Shown: positions 1-12,268 of the stretch, piece after piece
Position numbering within the stretch: the first letter of the stretch is position 1
Layout of the letters: every line of letters starts with the position of its first letter
Origin: Eimeria necatrix
Lineage: Eukaryota; Apicomplexa; Conoidasida; Eucoccidiorida; Eimeriidae
Direction: 5' to 3'
DNA length: 64,000 bases
Assembly (NCBI RefSeq): GCF_000499385.1
Contig: NW_013654840.1
Coordinates: 5,001-69,000 of the forward strand
Notes under the pieces: model-generated
What the model saw: only the letters and a program-made list of their open reading frames with translations
Databases searched by the model: none
Told to the model about the DNA's origin: nothing
Made by a program: the position numbers and the translations under genes

Positions 1-3000
1 TTATTTGAAATGTTCCTTCTTGTGCCACTTCTCCGAATTTTTTCGCTTCCTCGGCCTCCATTCACAAACTCGGGATAATTATAACTTCTATTTCCCTTTT
101 ATTCCGCTGTAACTCGCGAAGAAAAGACAGAGATGGCACAGCGCAACGAAGGAGCAGCTGGTCCTTGTGCGTTCTTGTATGAAAAATGCTCTCAGCACTT
201 CCATCTTGATCCGCACTCTTTTCGCTATTTCCCCACTTATGTTTGTTCACAATTCAAAAGCATTTAGTTTTAATTATATAATTCTCAAATATTTAGACAT
301 TATTCTGGCCGAGTGGCGCACAATGGTGCATGCGAAAGCACCGGACTCAGCCCAGTCGAATCTGAAAGGTGCCAAGCAACAAATTATGAACAAAACAATT
401 TGAATTGGCTTTTTCTCGAATTAAATGGAGAAAAATAATCCAAAAGCAGCTTTACAAACAAGTTTTGAACTCTAGGAGTTGATGAAGTCCTTTAAAACGC
501 GATTATTTGTTCATGTTTCCCCAGATTTCTGCACTCATTCATCAATTCAAGTTGATGATTCAAAAACGATGAAACAAACTCTGGCGCTTCTTTGCTTCAA
601 TTGTGCAAAGTGGATGAATGGCTAGGAGTTCTAAAGGGCTTAGAAGGAGATTAAAGATAAACATTTCAAGTTTTGAAAAGAAGTTCTTTTCTGCATTTGT
701 TTCAAGTGACGAACTCGTAGTGCTTTTGCGAAGACCATTAAGCATCTCGGGAAACCTCTAGTAGCCAGGGCAGCTAATCCTGGCGGCTGAGGGGGAAAGC
801 AGCAGCTTAAAGCCTTTGTTTAGATTTATTCTTGAAAGTATTGCAACTCATGTCTTAATTATTTTGAGAAATTGGAGATAAAAGTGCCAAAAGGCGCCGC
901 TCACGGGGTAGCTAGAGAAGGTGCAGGGCGCCGGTGCAGAGAAAGATGTTCAGTGTTCTGCAAAAACGATATTTGAATGCAATTTGTGTTCTGTAGACTT
1001 ATTTTCTGTTTTGAATTCCGAAATCTAGGCAAATGCTACTTCGAATTTGCTATATACCGCGCTGTGGAGTCCCGCACTGCCGACGGCCGATGCGCAGAGG
1101 ACAAAGGCTGAATTTAATGCTTTTGATCTTCTAAATGTCTTTTTATTCTTTCAATTGCAAATGTGTCCGCCGTTGCTGCATGCGGCAGCGCGAGATCGCT
1201 CTTTCTGCCCCCCGTGGTTGCTGCAGTGAAGATCAGTCTATCGGGCATGCAGATGCTCGACTAAGAAGGGTCTACACAAAGAAATTAATATTTTATAGTA
1301 TATATATATTTTTATTATATATTTTTATTTTAAAAAGGGCTTTCTTGCGAGTGAAAGGGCTTTTTCCTGATGTTGCTGAATTAGGTCTGTGGAACGAAAT
1401 GAAAGGGCTTTCATGCGAGTGAAAGCGCCGTTTGCCAGTGTTGCTGAATTTAGCGACTTCAGATCCTGTTCAATACCCCGGAAAAGAGAGGATCTGCTCA
1501 TAACTTGGCGCTCAAGTGCTGATTGTGTTCATAAAAATGCTAAACTTGCAAGAAAATGGTTTTATATTATTTCGGAAAGCGCTGAAACGGCCACAAACGA
1601 TGCACATGTGCCAAAGTCCAGTATGCTTCGATGATGCACACGCATCCTAGCTCACTAGCTGCTGCGAACTGTTGTGTGTTTTCGTGAATATATCAAGTGA
1701 GCTTTCCCCTCTTAACGAGAACATTATGAAGAAATAAAAAAGGCCATTAAAGTACTTAAATCGGTGGGCCGCAGCTGCAGAGTGAGCTGCCCACAAGTTC
1801 TGCAAAAGTGGGGGAGCGATGCAGCGTCAGCATCCACTCAGGCTTGATCTCATAAAACTAACACACTTTTGTCTCAAGACGTATTAAGTTGACTTCTCCG
1901 TGTGCACTATTTGCATTCTACACCGCTGCATTTCAGGTTTTCAGCCAAAGTTGGCCACAAGTTAGTGTGATGCCGCTGCAGATGGTCAGTTTCAGAAGTG
2001 CACGATTTCGCACTGAGTGTTAAGGACATGATCTCAGTTATAGATATATTTCTCGCGTGGACTTGTTCAGGAAATGGGAGTAGCATGCGCACGAACGCGC
2101 CCCCATGGGAGTGTGGCGAGCGCCTCAGGTGCTGGCGATCCAGCGGCAAAAGCTGCAAGTAAAACTCAAAAATAATATCCATGCTGTTAAAAACAAGTGT
2201 TAATGCATTAATTAGAAACAGCAAGCACGCGTGTTGCACCAGCACTGCACTGCCTGTAGTTGGGCTCGCATGCCACGCCTTTGTCCTTAGTGCTTCTGGG
2301 AGCACATAATTAGAGAATTTCGCGAAGGAAAGCAAAATAGCGAAAAATAAAACAACAACGAGTAAAAATAATGCAGAAAAAACCCCACCCCGCTTCCTGT
2401 TGTGCGGATTCATTAGCGTTCTGAACTGGTACGTGCTTCGTATCCGCCAGCTCCCGGTGCTAGCGCCGCTCCGTGCATTTGAAATAGTCACTTTATTAAG
2501 GCCTTTTATTGAATGGCTGATCTGCTAACAAAGCAGTTAAAAATGAGGGAGCTGTACAGAAAGCAAGGAGGAAGCTTTGGAAAGCAAGGAACTCGGACAG
2601 GGCCTGAGCGATTGACCGCAGCTAACGCCCTTGGGTCATACTGGCGGGCTTCCGTTAGAGTCGCTGATCTAGTGAGCTCCGTCAGTTCAGTTTGTTCTTT
2701 TAGATTGTAACATTTTTAATTCAGCTTTGTTTGTTTTTTTGTACGTAAATATTCCGTTTGTTCCTTTTTAAACCGTCGGGCAGCGCTCCGTTGCTCGCAT
2801 ATCGATCGATTTGACTGGCAACGACACTCGTCCGAACCGAAGCCGCTCCACTTCGTGGTCGAGCTGATCGAATTTCTCAATTCCATTACTTTTCTACAGT
2901 CTAAGAGGACATAGTGACTGGAGTTTGGGAGTTGCCCACAGGCCGCTCGTGGCGTTTTCCCTTCGTGAGGCGCGAGACGCTTTGAGCGGGGAAGTCCCAG

Positions 3001-3196
3001 GCCAACTCCCCAAGACGCGAGCCCAGGGGCCTTTTTCTGCAGGTTTTTGCTTTCCAGTTGCTGCGTCGGAGCCGGCTGGACAGTTGATCTTCTTCGAATT
3101 GGCGAGCAGCCGCTGCACTGCGCCACTTGGCTTCATTCTGTACACCGACCGCTCACCGCTCGCGGACCCGAACCCGAGCTTTCCTGCAAGTTCAAC
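1..3196. other. Intergenic region, no supported gene
   Basis: No reading frame here has recognisable domains or convincing splice structure. The left part is AT-rich. A degenerate direct repeat lies at 1336-1453. The last few hundred bases before 3197 are GC-rich and are probably promoter and 5' UTR of the pseudokinase gene. An ATG-started frame on the minus strand (2413-1907, 168 codons, one hydrophobic stretch) was judged too weak to annotate. Confidence 0.6.
1336..1453 (+). repeat. Degenerate direct repeat, two copies about 68 bp apart
   Basis: Two copies, about 1336-1384 and 1404-1453, share the pattern agggctttc-tgcgagtgaaag ... gttgctgaatt-tag with several mismatches. They look like an old tandem duplication in non-coding DNA. 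No function is visible. Confidence 0.6.
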
Positions 3197-5230
3197 ATGG
3201 AGCCTTACTACGAACAGTGGAGCGTGCCCGAGGGGCCCGGGAAGGAGCCCGAGGGGGTTGGGGTTTCTGCCGTGGGACTTGAAGGGGAGGATATGCAGCT
3301 TCTGGACGAGGAGCCTTCGACGGCGGCCAGCGGCGCTGTGCTGCTGCCTTCGGCGCAGCGCGCGCGCCGCCTGTGGAACTACTTGGCAGTTGGGGGCCTC
3401 GCAGTGCCGACCATAGTGCTGTTCATGTATTTGATGTCGGCTTTCGCGAAGACGAAGCAGCAGCTTTCCTGGGAGTCCGTCGTGAAGCCCCAGGCCGGCC
3501 TGCCCGCCCCCCCCGCCCAGTGGCAAGTGCCCCCCGTGCACCCCCCCGAAGAAAGAGAGTCCGTGACCAACCAGCTCGTCAGAGGCGTCTTGGCAGACGT
3601 CAGCAGCCAGCTGGTCCAGGGGGGGCACATCGAGCCCGAAGGCGACGCGCAGACAGCCATGGAGGCGGTGGCGAAGGCGCTTTCCAACGGGCAGTCGGAG
3701 GATCTGCTGGGAATGACAATTCGGCTGAGTCAGGTGACTGAAGTGGGCTCTGGCGAGCAGCTGCAGGAGCCCCGAGACTTCGTGGTGACCCGCTTCATCG
3801 ACCAGGGGTACCAGAGCGTGCTGCTCGCCGTGCAGGATCGGGAAACCGAGGAAACTTCCGCCATGCGCATCAACTTTCTCCCCGCAGACTTGGAAAACCT
3901 CGCTCTCACCACGGCGAAGGCCAGCGTTTCCCCGCAAATGGTCCGCGTGGCGCAGGCCAGCCTCGGCATCAGCGGCAGCACCCCGCTGGCCGCCGCGGCG
4001 CAGGAAAAGGGAATTGCTCCCACGCGATTCATGGCGCGGATCGACGGATTCCCCAAAATTCTGCGCCACAAAGGTTTAAGTGTTATGTCTGCAGTTGAAA
4101 TTACGGAAAACGTCGAAGTTTCCTTGCAAGACGCGCTGGACGCGCTGGATCTGCCGCCCACCGGCACCAAGGCGTACATCGCGCGGAGCGTGCTGAAGAC
4201 TGTGCTGCACATGCAGCGCGCGGGCTGGAGCCACAACGGACTGAACTGCAGAAGTTTCGGAGTTCAAGAAGACGGGTCTGTTTTGTTGCTGGGTCTTCAG
4301 TCGAGCGTGCCTTTCGGCGAAGTCATCCCGGACAACGTGGGCATCTCGCCGCTGACCACGGAACCTGAACTGCTCGCGAGCCTCTGGTGCTACGAAGACT
4401 GCAAGGGTCTCGCGCAAGCCAACGCGAAGTCCGACATGTGGAGTTTGGGAATTGTTCTGCACCAGATCCTGATGGACGGCGAACTGCCGTTCGGGCTTTC
4501 CGAGATCCCCTCCGACGAAAGCGCCATCCCGCACGTCGTGCAGCTGCGGGAACACACTGACATCGACGAGATGCTGACGAAAATGGAAGGCAGTGGAGTT
4601 TCGCGGCGGTGGCGCGAACTGGTGGTTCGGTTGCTCGAGACGGACCGCAGCAAGCGGATCAGCGCGGAGGAAGTTGCTGCGGAGTACACGGACTTGTTGA
4701 ACGGCGCCACTGCGCAGCAAGTCCTCGACCGCGAGGACTTCCTGCGGCTCTTCAAGATGGAAAACCCCGACTTCGTCGGACTGGAGGCCGAGCTCGCGGA
4801 AAGCCCCGCAGCGCGCGGCGACTTGCAGCAGCAAGCCTCCTTGCCGAGCCCGCCCGAGGCAGACGGCTCTGGCCTCGCCTCTCTGACGATCTACAGCCCG
4901 CAGCGCGAAGCAGCTCCGGCTGAGGACTTCCCGCCAGTGCCGATGCGCTGGAGACCTCCGGAACGAAGTTTGGGACTTCCGCCCCGCCAGCCGCCGTTCA
5001 TGAACGGCTACAGCCCTCTGGACCGTTTGGAGCTTTCCCTCGCCGGAGTCGACTCCGGCCCGCAGAGCTTCTTGCGTCTGCAGCGAGATCGCGTCAACGA
5101 ATTCGTTCCCGTCCCAAGTCCTCGGGGGCCGGAGGCGCTGCAGGCAGCAGCCCCTGGGCCCCGCAGCAGCAGACTTGGAGGCGCAGCAGCCCAGCGAGAA
5201 GCAAGCGGCCAGCCGTCAGCTGCGGCCGAG

Positions 5231-5262
<32 letters not shown>

Positions 5263-5899
5263 CAGGCTGCTGCAGCGCGAGGCACCACCCGGCAGCAGGC
5301 GAAGAGGCGGCGCCAGCCCAACTGCGCCGACGCCGACACACGACAAGACAGCCAGCCCCAGCGTCTCATCTCCAGTGCCCAGCAGCAGCAGCAGCAGCAG
5401 CAGCAGCCCGAGTTCTTCTCCCAGCCACAGCGCGCCTTCGAGCCCCCGCCGTCTTCCCCCGGAGCACCAGCCCGCTGCAGAGCCTGCAGGCCTCCCCGCG
5501 GCCTCCGCTGCTGCTGCGCCAGCAGCAGCCGTCAGCAGCAGCTTCACTCCGAGTCCGGCGGGATCTTCTTCTCCCCGGAGCGAGTCGAGTTCGCCGCTGC
5601 CGACAGCTGCTGCTGCTGGTTGGCCCGCAGCAGCAGAGCCAGAAGCAGCAGCAACTCGCAGCGAAGCCCGCAGCAGCCCAAGTCGAAGCAGCCCAACCAC
5701 TGCCAACGGCGCTGCAGCGCGGGTCCCGCTGGGGCTCGGCCACGCGCTGCTGGAGATGTCCCGGACAAGAACTCCTTCGGAGTCTTCCAGCAGCGACATT
5801 CAGAACGGCGCGCCGCCGCGCGTTCAAGTGACTTCGAGGTTCTGGAACCCGGCTTCGGAAGCGCAGAGCAAGGAGGAGGAAGATAACTCTGAGAACTGA
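3197..5899 (+). CDS. Rhoptry-kinase-family (ROPK-like) pseudokinase with N-terminal membrane anchor
   Basis: Single exon, 900 aa from the first ATG; the open frame extends 50 codons upstream but without an ATG. There is no cleavable signal peptide; one hydrophobic segment at about residues 59-83 suggests a type II anchor. A protein-kinase fold spans about 195-510. The glycine-loop/VAIK region reads SAMRINF, so the ATP-binding Lys is Arg214. The HRDLKxxN motif reads HNGLNCRSF (346-354), losing Asp, Lys and Asn. DFG is replaced by LGL (365-367). Structural motifs stay: TEPE in place of APE (388-391), DMWSLG (413-418) and the late Arg487. Coccidian ROPKs are secreted from rhoptries into the host cell, and many are pseudokinases. 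The kinase fold and lost residues are seen directly; ROPK membership and rhoptry location are inferred. The tail from about 520 is Ala/Pro/Ser-rich low complexity with CAG-derived Ala and Ser runs. It could instead be an unrelated membrane pseudokinase. Confidence 0.72.
5232..5261 (+). repeat. CAG-type triplet run coding poly-Ala in the ROPK-like tail
   Basis: About ten CAG-phase triplets are read as GCA codons, giving nine consecutive Ala. A related AGC run at about 5390-5408 is read as Ser. Such homopolymer runs are typical of Eimeria coding DNA. Confidence 0.85.
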
Positions 5900-6930
5900 T
5901 CAGCTTTCCAGTTGATCAGCTTTCCAAAGCGCAATTTGAAGAATCTTCCGTTCACAATAGATTTGCACAGTTAGTGAAACTCGTCGGAACCTGACGCAGG
6001 CGCTGGAGCACCCTTGACCGCAGGCGAGGTCATGCGAAACCAAGACTCTTGGCAGCTTACGTGAGGTGCCTTCGTCATATTATTTTCACTTTTGATCGCA
6101 ATAAGCATTTTGTTTTCATCTTTACAAAAACTCAACGTGGGTCCTCCCTGTTCTTTGCAAGAGGAGGACACAATGGACCACTCAGGTGCTTGGATTCGGC
6201 GCATGAATGACAGACACTGCAGTGTTCCTGCTGCTGCTGTTGCTCCTGTACTGCCGCACTTGTCGCTCCATGGGTTTTATTCATTTCGGACATGAGGCGC
6301 AAGAAATTGTGCGCAATCGGGTCTACATATTTGCACTAGGCTGTTCTTGAATAGCCTTCAAAGCTTATCTCAATTTGTTAGCCATTCTTGCAACGGTAAA
6401 CTTGCATGTGCCTTGTCTCAAGGATAATGTATAGTTATCGCTGCGTTGTCAAGCAACGTCGTTGGCAAGTGAAGTATTTTGGCAATTTAGGATTAAAGCT
6501 GAGTCGAATCTGCATTGGGTGGCAGGCAACAGTCAGTTAATGGATTGTTTTCTGAAAGAATGGTCCGAGCTTGGGTCAATTGAACTGCTGCAGCAAACAG
6601 TGAGTTGCAGCAAACAGCGGGACCTAAGACCGTTCGAGGCGTATTTTCATGTGCAGGTCATCGCATCGTTGCGAGCACTTGGGCAATTTTTCTATGTTGT
6701 GTTGGCTTCTCCATGGCGCATCCTGCGTACATGGATCCAGAAACACGAATTTTTATGCTTAATAATTTTGTAATGGAAGCTCATTCACATCTAAATGCGG
6801 CACATTTCAGGTGTGATGGTAGTTTCAAAACATGAAGCCACGCTCGGAAAGCGTTAGTAGTATTAGAATTTACTGGTGCCGTTGGATCCAATCAAGTACA
6901 AGTCCTTAAGAGTTAGAGCACAGCACTTTA

Positions 6931-7004
6931 ACAAATTAGATGCGTCATATATCTAATTTGTTAGCTAGCGAAGCTAGCTAAAGCTAGCTAACAAATTAGA
7001 TATA
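6931..7004. repeat. Perfect 22-bp inverted repeat with a third, flanking copy
   Basis: The arms 6948-6969 and 6983-7004 are exact reverse complements, separated by 13 bases that themselves contain another gctagct block. An 11-base related segment (acaaattagat, 6931-6941) is complementary to 6951-6961, so either of two hairpins could form. No reading frame or transposase is present. It could be a cruciform-forming site, a transcribed hairpin, or a remnant of a small inverted-repeat element. Confidence 0.85.
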
Positions 7005-8485
7005 CCAGTAGTACTTAACTTTGGTACTTCCCCGGTTAGTACTCTCAACTTTGCAAGTAGTTGGGGTGTGCCAGCTGAGCAAAGCGTGGAAGTAGACAAA
7101 ATATGTGGGACAAAAACAGAATGAATGAACATATATGTCGGAAGACGTAGAAGTGCCTTATAGACAGCAGCGGCCTTCGGCACAAAGGGGGCTCTCAGCC
7201 CCAGCATGAGCCCCCACATGCACAGGAGAAGCACCCCCGAAAGTATTCCCACATAATTTCTTCTACAACTCTTCTGACTTTAGTGTGCTTTTATGCTTAT
7301 GTCATTTTCCCTGAAACGCCGAATGCATGCCAAGTAAGCGTGGTTGCGAAACATTTCCGCATCGAATGCGTAAAAGCTCGGCAATTCCTCATTGTCTGCC
7401 TTTTCACCTCGTTTAGAAAGGTTTTATTCTGCAATTTTCATTTTAGTAATGGCTCAAGTTCTCCACGAAGGCGATACCAGCCAATTTTTCTACTGTTCAA
7501 GCGCATCGCAGATATCTCATGCTACTTCGTGGAACAAATCAACACAGATATTCGAAGCGTTAAAAAAAATAGTGTGCAGACCACTCAGGCACGGTGGACC
7601 TAATCCTTTTGTCTAAATTAAAGGACTTGTCTCTTCAGCAATTCATATTTCGCTAGCGCGGCTGGTAATTAGTCAATACAGTTAAGAAATTTACATATGG
7701 CGCATGCAGAGGCTGCAGACGGGCTGCATCTTCAGACAATTTCACCAGACGGGGAGCTTTCAATGCTGTCCAAGGCCAATCTGGCCAGTATTCTAATTGG
7801 AGAAAGTTGCAAAGTTGGCGTAGTTGCAACATTTGAGCCCTCATATAACTGTCATTAGTAGTCAATAACAAGCAGCATTGCAATAGAGAGCACAAAAGAG
7901 AGTTTTAGGGCCTTGGATGTCCTCTTTCAATTTTGTGCACTTCAGTGAAACGGCCTCTAGACGTCCCAGCACGGAACTCCAATCTCTTGAATGCATGCAG
8001 CTGCTGTAGACTTCCCTATGGATGCTAATTTGCAGCATTTCAAGCTCTGTTGGTGAGCAAGCGTGACTCTCGAAGTGAATTGCCAATCACTCAACGAAGC
8101 ACAGCCCACTTGGCTTCAGCTCCACAGCATGCATTCAGAAACTAAAAAGCTAGCACAGTTGATGCGCCAGCAGCTGCTCCTGTTCAACTATTGAACACTT
8201 CAGCTGCTGCGGCGAACAAAACGTTCCATTTCAAGTGTGCATCGGCAGCGCCGCCCGAAGAGAAGCTGCTTCAAGGCGATAGGCATTCGCTTTCCAACAA
8301 AAAGGCCAGCAAATGTGTTGGGAAAGCAGCTTGGGTAGCACCAGCTGTTGCGTGGCTTCAGTGCTGCTGCAGTGAAGCCCAGCTGTTGCTGTTCTACCCC
8401 TCTGCAGGGGCCAATGAATGCAAGTTTGCGCAGCCTGTAAGTACAATTTGCTGGACAAGAAGTGGTTGAGCAGAGACTAATCAAG

Positions 8486-8489
8486 AAAA
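8486..8489 (-). terminator. RNA polymerase III T-run downstream of tRNA-Leu
   Basis: On the minus strand TTTT occurs about 20 nt after the tRNA 3' end, preceded by other T-rich sequence. This fits a simple Pol III terminator. The call rests on position and sequence only. Confidence 0.5.
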
Positions 8490-8509
8490 GAAGAGAATTA
8501 GTAAAGAAA

Positions 8510-8589
8510 TGACTGGAGTGGGGTTCGAACCCACGCCCTTGCGGACTGCGGCCTAAACGCAGCGCCTTAGACCACTCGGCCATCCAGCC
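8510..8589 (-). tRNA. tRNA-Leu, anticodon UAG (reads CUA)
   Basis: The minus strand folds as a class II tRNA of 80 nt without intron. The acceptor stem GGCTGGA pairs with TCCAGTC (one G-U), with discriminator A. The D-arm begins TGGCCGAGTGG. The anticodon stem CTGCG/CGCAG encloses the loop TTTAGGC, giving anticodon TAG. An enlarged variable arm of about 11 nt follows, and the T-arm is GTGGG-TTCGAAC-CCCAC. These match eukaryotic tRNA-Leu, including internal A and B box promoter sequences. CCA is not encoded, as expected. Confidence 0.95.
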
Positions 8590-9082
8590 GGCGGCTCCGA
8601 GAATTTGCATTTGCCCACCCGTTATACAATTAGGCTCGCGGTTTACTTTCTTTTATAATGAAAAAAGTTGAGATTTTGCTTCATAATAAGTTTTATTTGC
8701 CATCTAAAGTTTCTTTCTGCTGTCTGGTGGGCCTACACACGGGCGCATGCGCCTGGCGGCGGCGGTGGCTGCATGTCCTACCCGGGGTGTTTGTCAGTGA
8801 ACAGTATCATTTATTTGAGTTGAATAGATATTTGAAAAGCTTGCAAACAGCCAGAGTTGAAGGAACTGGCAGCGCAAACAGCACATTGCCAGCATTCTGT
8901 TCAAGAGTGGTTTCATGTCTTCCGTCAGACAGTGTCTTCATTTGTACTTTGCCTAAAAGGCCATCCCTGCTGGCTCTTCTACGGGCTGGCTGTTTGCATA
9001 TAAAAGCATATTTCAAGGGCCTTTTGGCAGAAGATTCGAAAGACTTTGTTTTTTTTACGCATTTTCCGTACCCACTAACAAC
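8590..9082. other. Short intergenic region between tRNA-Leu and MZT1
   Basis: Presumed promoter and 5' UTR space for MZT1 on the plus strand and upstream flank of the tRNA on the minus strand. No gene or recognisable motif was seen. Confidence 0.5.
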
Positions 9083-9310
9083 ATGGTCATGCTGGATTGC
9101 GAGAATGACACTACTACGCGAGAAGACCTCTTGGTGGAGATCTCAAACATCCTCAACACGGGACTTGATAGGGAATCTCTGACCATTTTGACCAAAATGC
9201 TGGAGCAGGGAGTGCACCCCGAGGCTCTCGCCCGCGTCGTGCTGGAGCTGGACCGAGCACTTCTAGATGTAAGGGAAAAGGAACAAAAGGCTGCATCCAG
9301 AGGGAGTTAA
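9083..9310 (+). CDS. MZT1: MOZART1 / mitotic-spindle organizing protein 1 (MZT1)
   Basis: 75 aa, single exon. The core LLVEISNILNTGLDRESL, then a segment containing LEQGVHPEAL, is the MZT1 signature and lines up with human MZT1 (LLEISRILNTGLD ... CEQGINPEAL). MZT1 is a tiny helical subunit of the gamma-tubulin ring complex. It binds the N-terminal regions of GCP proteins and allows microtubule nucleation at spindle poles. The ATG at 9083 leaves a short acidic N-terminus before the helices; a second in-frame ATG lies two codons later. The C-terminus is Lys/Glu-rich. A gatgtaagg sequence at about 9266 resembles a splice donor, so a different C-terminus through a downstream exon cannot be excluded. 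The stop codon lies inside a 74-bp tandem duplication. Confidence 0.88.
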   Translation: MVMLDCENDTTTREDLLVEISNILNTGLDRESLTILTKMLEQGVHPEALARVVLELDRALLDVREKEQKAASRGS

Positions 9311-9423
9311 TGTGGCTGCTGAGTGTCACCAGTGGCAGCTGCTTGTCAGAAAAGGAACAAAAGGCTGCATTTAGAGGGAGTTAATGTGGCTGTTGAGTGT
9401 TACCAGTGGCAGCTGCTTGTCAG
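9276..9423 (+). repeat. 74-bp tandem duplication over the MZT1 stop codon
   Basis: Copy 1 (9276-9349) includes the last MZT1 codons and the stop. Copy 2 (9350-9423) follows directly and differs by only a few C/T substitutions. Copy 2 repeats the coding tail and a second TAA, so it is a relic of C-terminal coding sequence in the presumed 3' UTR. Confidence 0.93.
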
Positions 9424-10164
9424 TGCCGGCGCCGTCACTGACAGTGCGCCTCACCAGGGGGGAAGAAGCCAGAGAATCTGGTTCCGATTTGCCGTCAAAT
9501 GCAGAAAAAAGTAACGAGATTATTTAATTAAAGTGCATTCCTCGAGAACTAGGCTGGACTACTTCTCGTTTTGTGCCAGATTCGCGTTACAGTTCCCCTG
9601 AATGGCGTTGCTGCCCACTCTCGAGACGACACATAGTCGAACAGCTCTTGACACGTTTGCAGCAAGAATAGAAAATAGTGTGCGCCAAATCCAGCACTAA
9701 ATAATAATAGTGGAGCCGGAAGACGGAAGCCAACTCCCTTTCAGCAGCAGCGTTCTGTGCCGTCGGCGCGGAGGGCAACGTCAGCTATTTGTGGTGTCTG
9801 AACACCAGACAACAGAGCTCGCCAGCGAAGGCGCGCCCAGCAAACAGCGGACACTGGCTACGCAGATTAATTCCGGTGCATCAGCTGAGTTTTTTTAATC
9901 CAAAAGACAAAACCTTTCAGTTGAGCGAACGGCATCTTCGGCTTCGCCGGCCGCCCCTGCTTGACAATTCCCTACATAAACGACTTTGTTTTCTCGCTGC
10001 GCAACTACACGTATTCCCTCCAGTTCGGCCGACACAACCAAGTTCGCTGACGCAATACATCTGTGAGTGCTGGGGAAACGCGAGTGCGGGGCAGCCCCTG
10101 GGGCTGCCCCGAACCCGCAACTAAAGCATCCTGAGACAGAGAAAAAGCGAGCAACGAATTCCCT
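9424..10164. other. Intergenic region between convergent MZT1 and beta-tubulin
   Basis: The two genes converge here, so this stretch should hold both 3' UTRs. No gene or repeat was recognised. Confidence 0.5.

Positions 10165-12268
<2,104 letters not shown>

Larger units (their letters stand above)
5900..8509. other. Intergenic region, no supported gene
   Basis: Contains only short frames without domains. It holds the inverted repeat at 6931-7004 and ends at the tRNA gene. Small CAG/CTG-rich patches occur near 6230 and 8170-8400. Confidence 0.6.

Noticed and set aside
1907..2413. Minus-strand ATG frame of 168 codons with one hydrophobic stretch
   Set aside because: No domain, no family resemblance, and composition like random AT-rich DNA; kept only as a weak possibility.
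2894..4069. Minus-strand frame of 391 codons
   Set aside because: Antisense shadow of the GC-rich ROPK-like gene; no start context or domain.
5008..5831. Several frames of 150-260 codons in both strands rich in Leu, Ser, Arg or Gln
   Set aside because: Other-frame readings of the CAG-rich tail of the ROPK-like gene.
8200..8610. Minus-strand frame of 136 codons with MAEWSKALRLGRSPQGRGFEP
   Set aside because: It is the translation of the tRNA-Leu gene, a well-known false protein.
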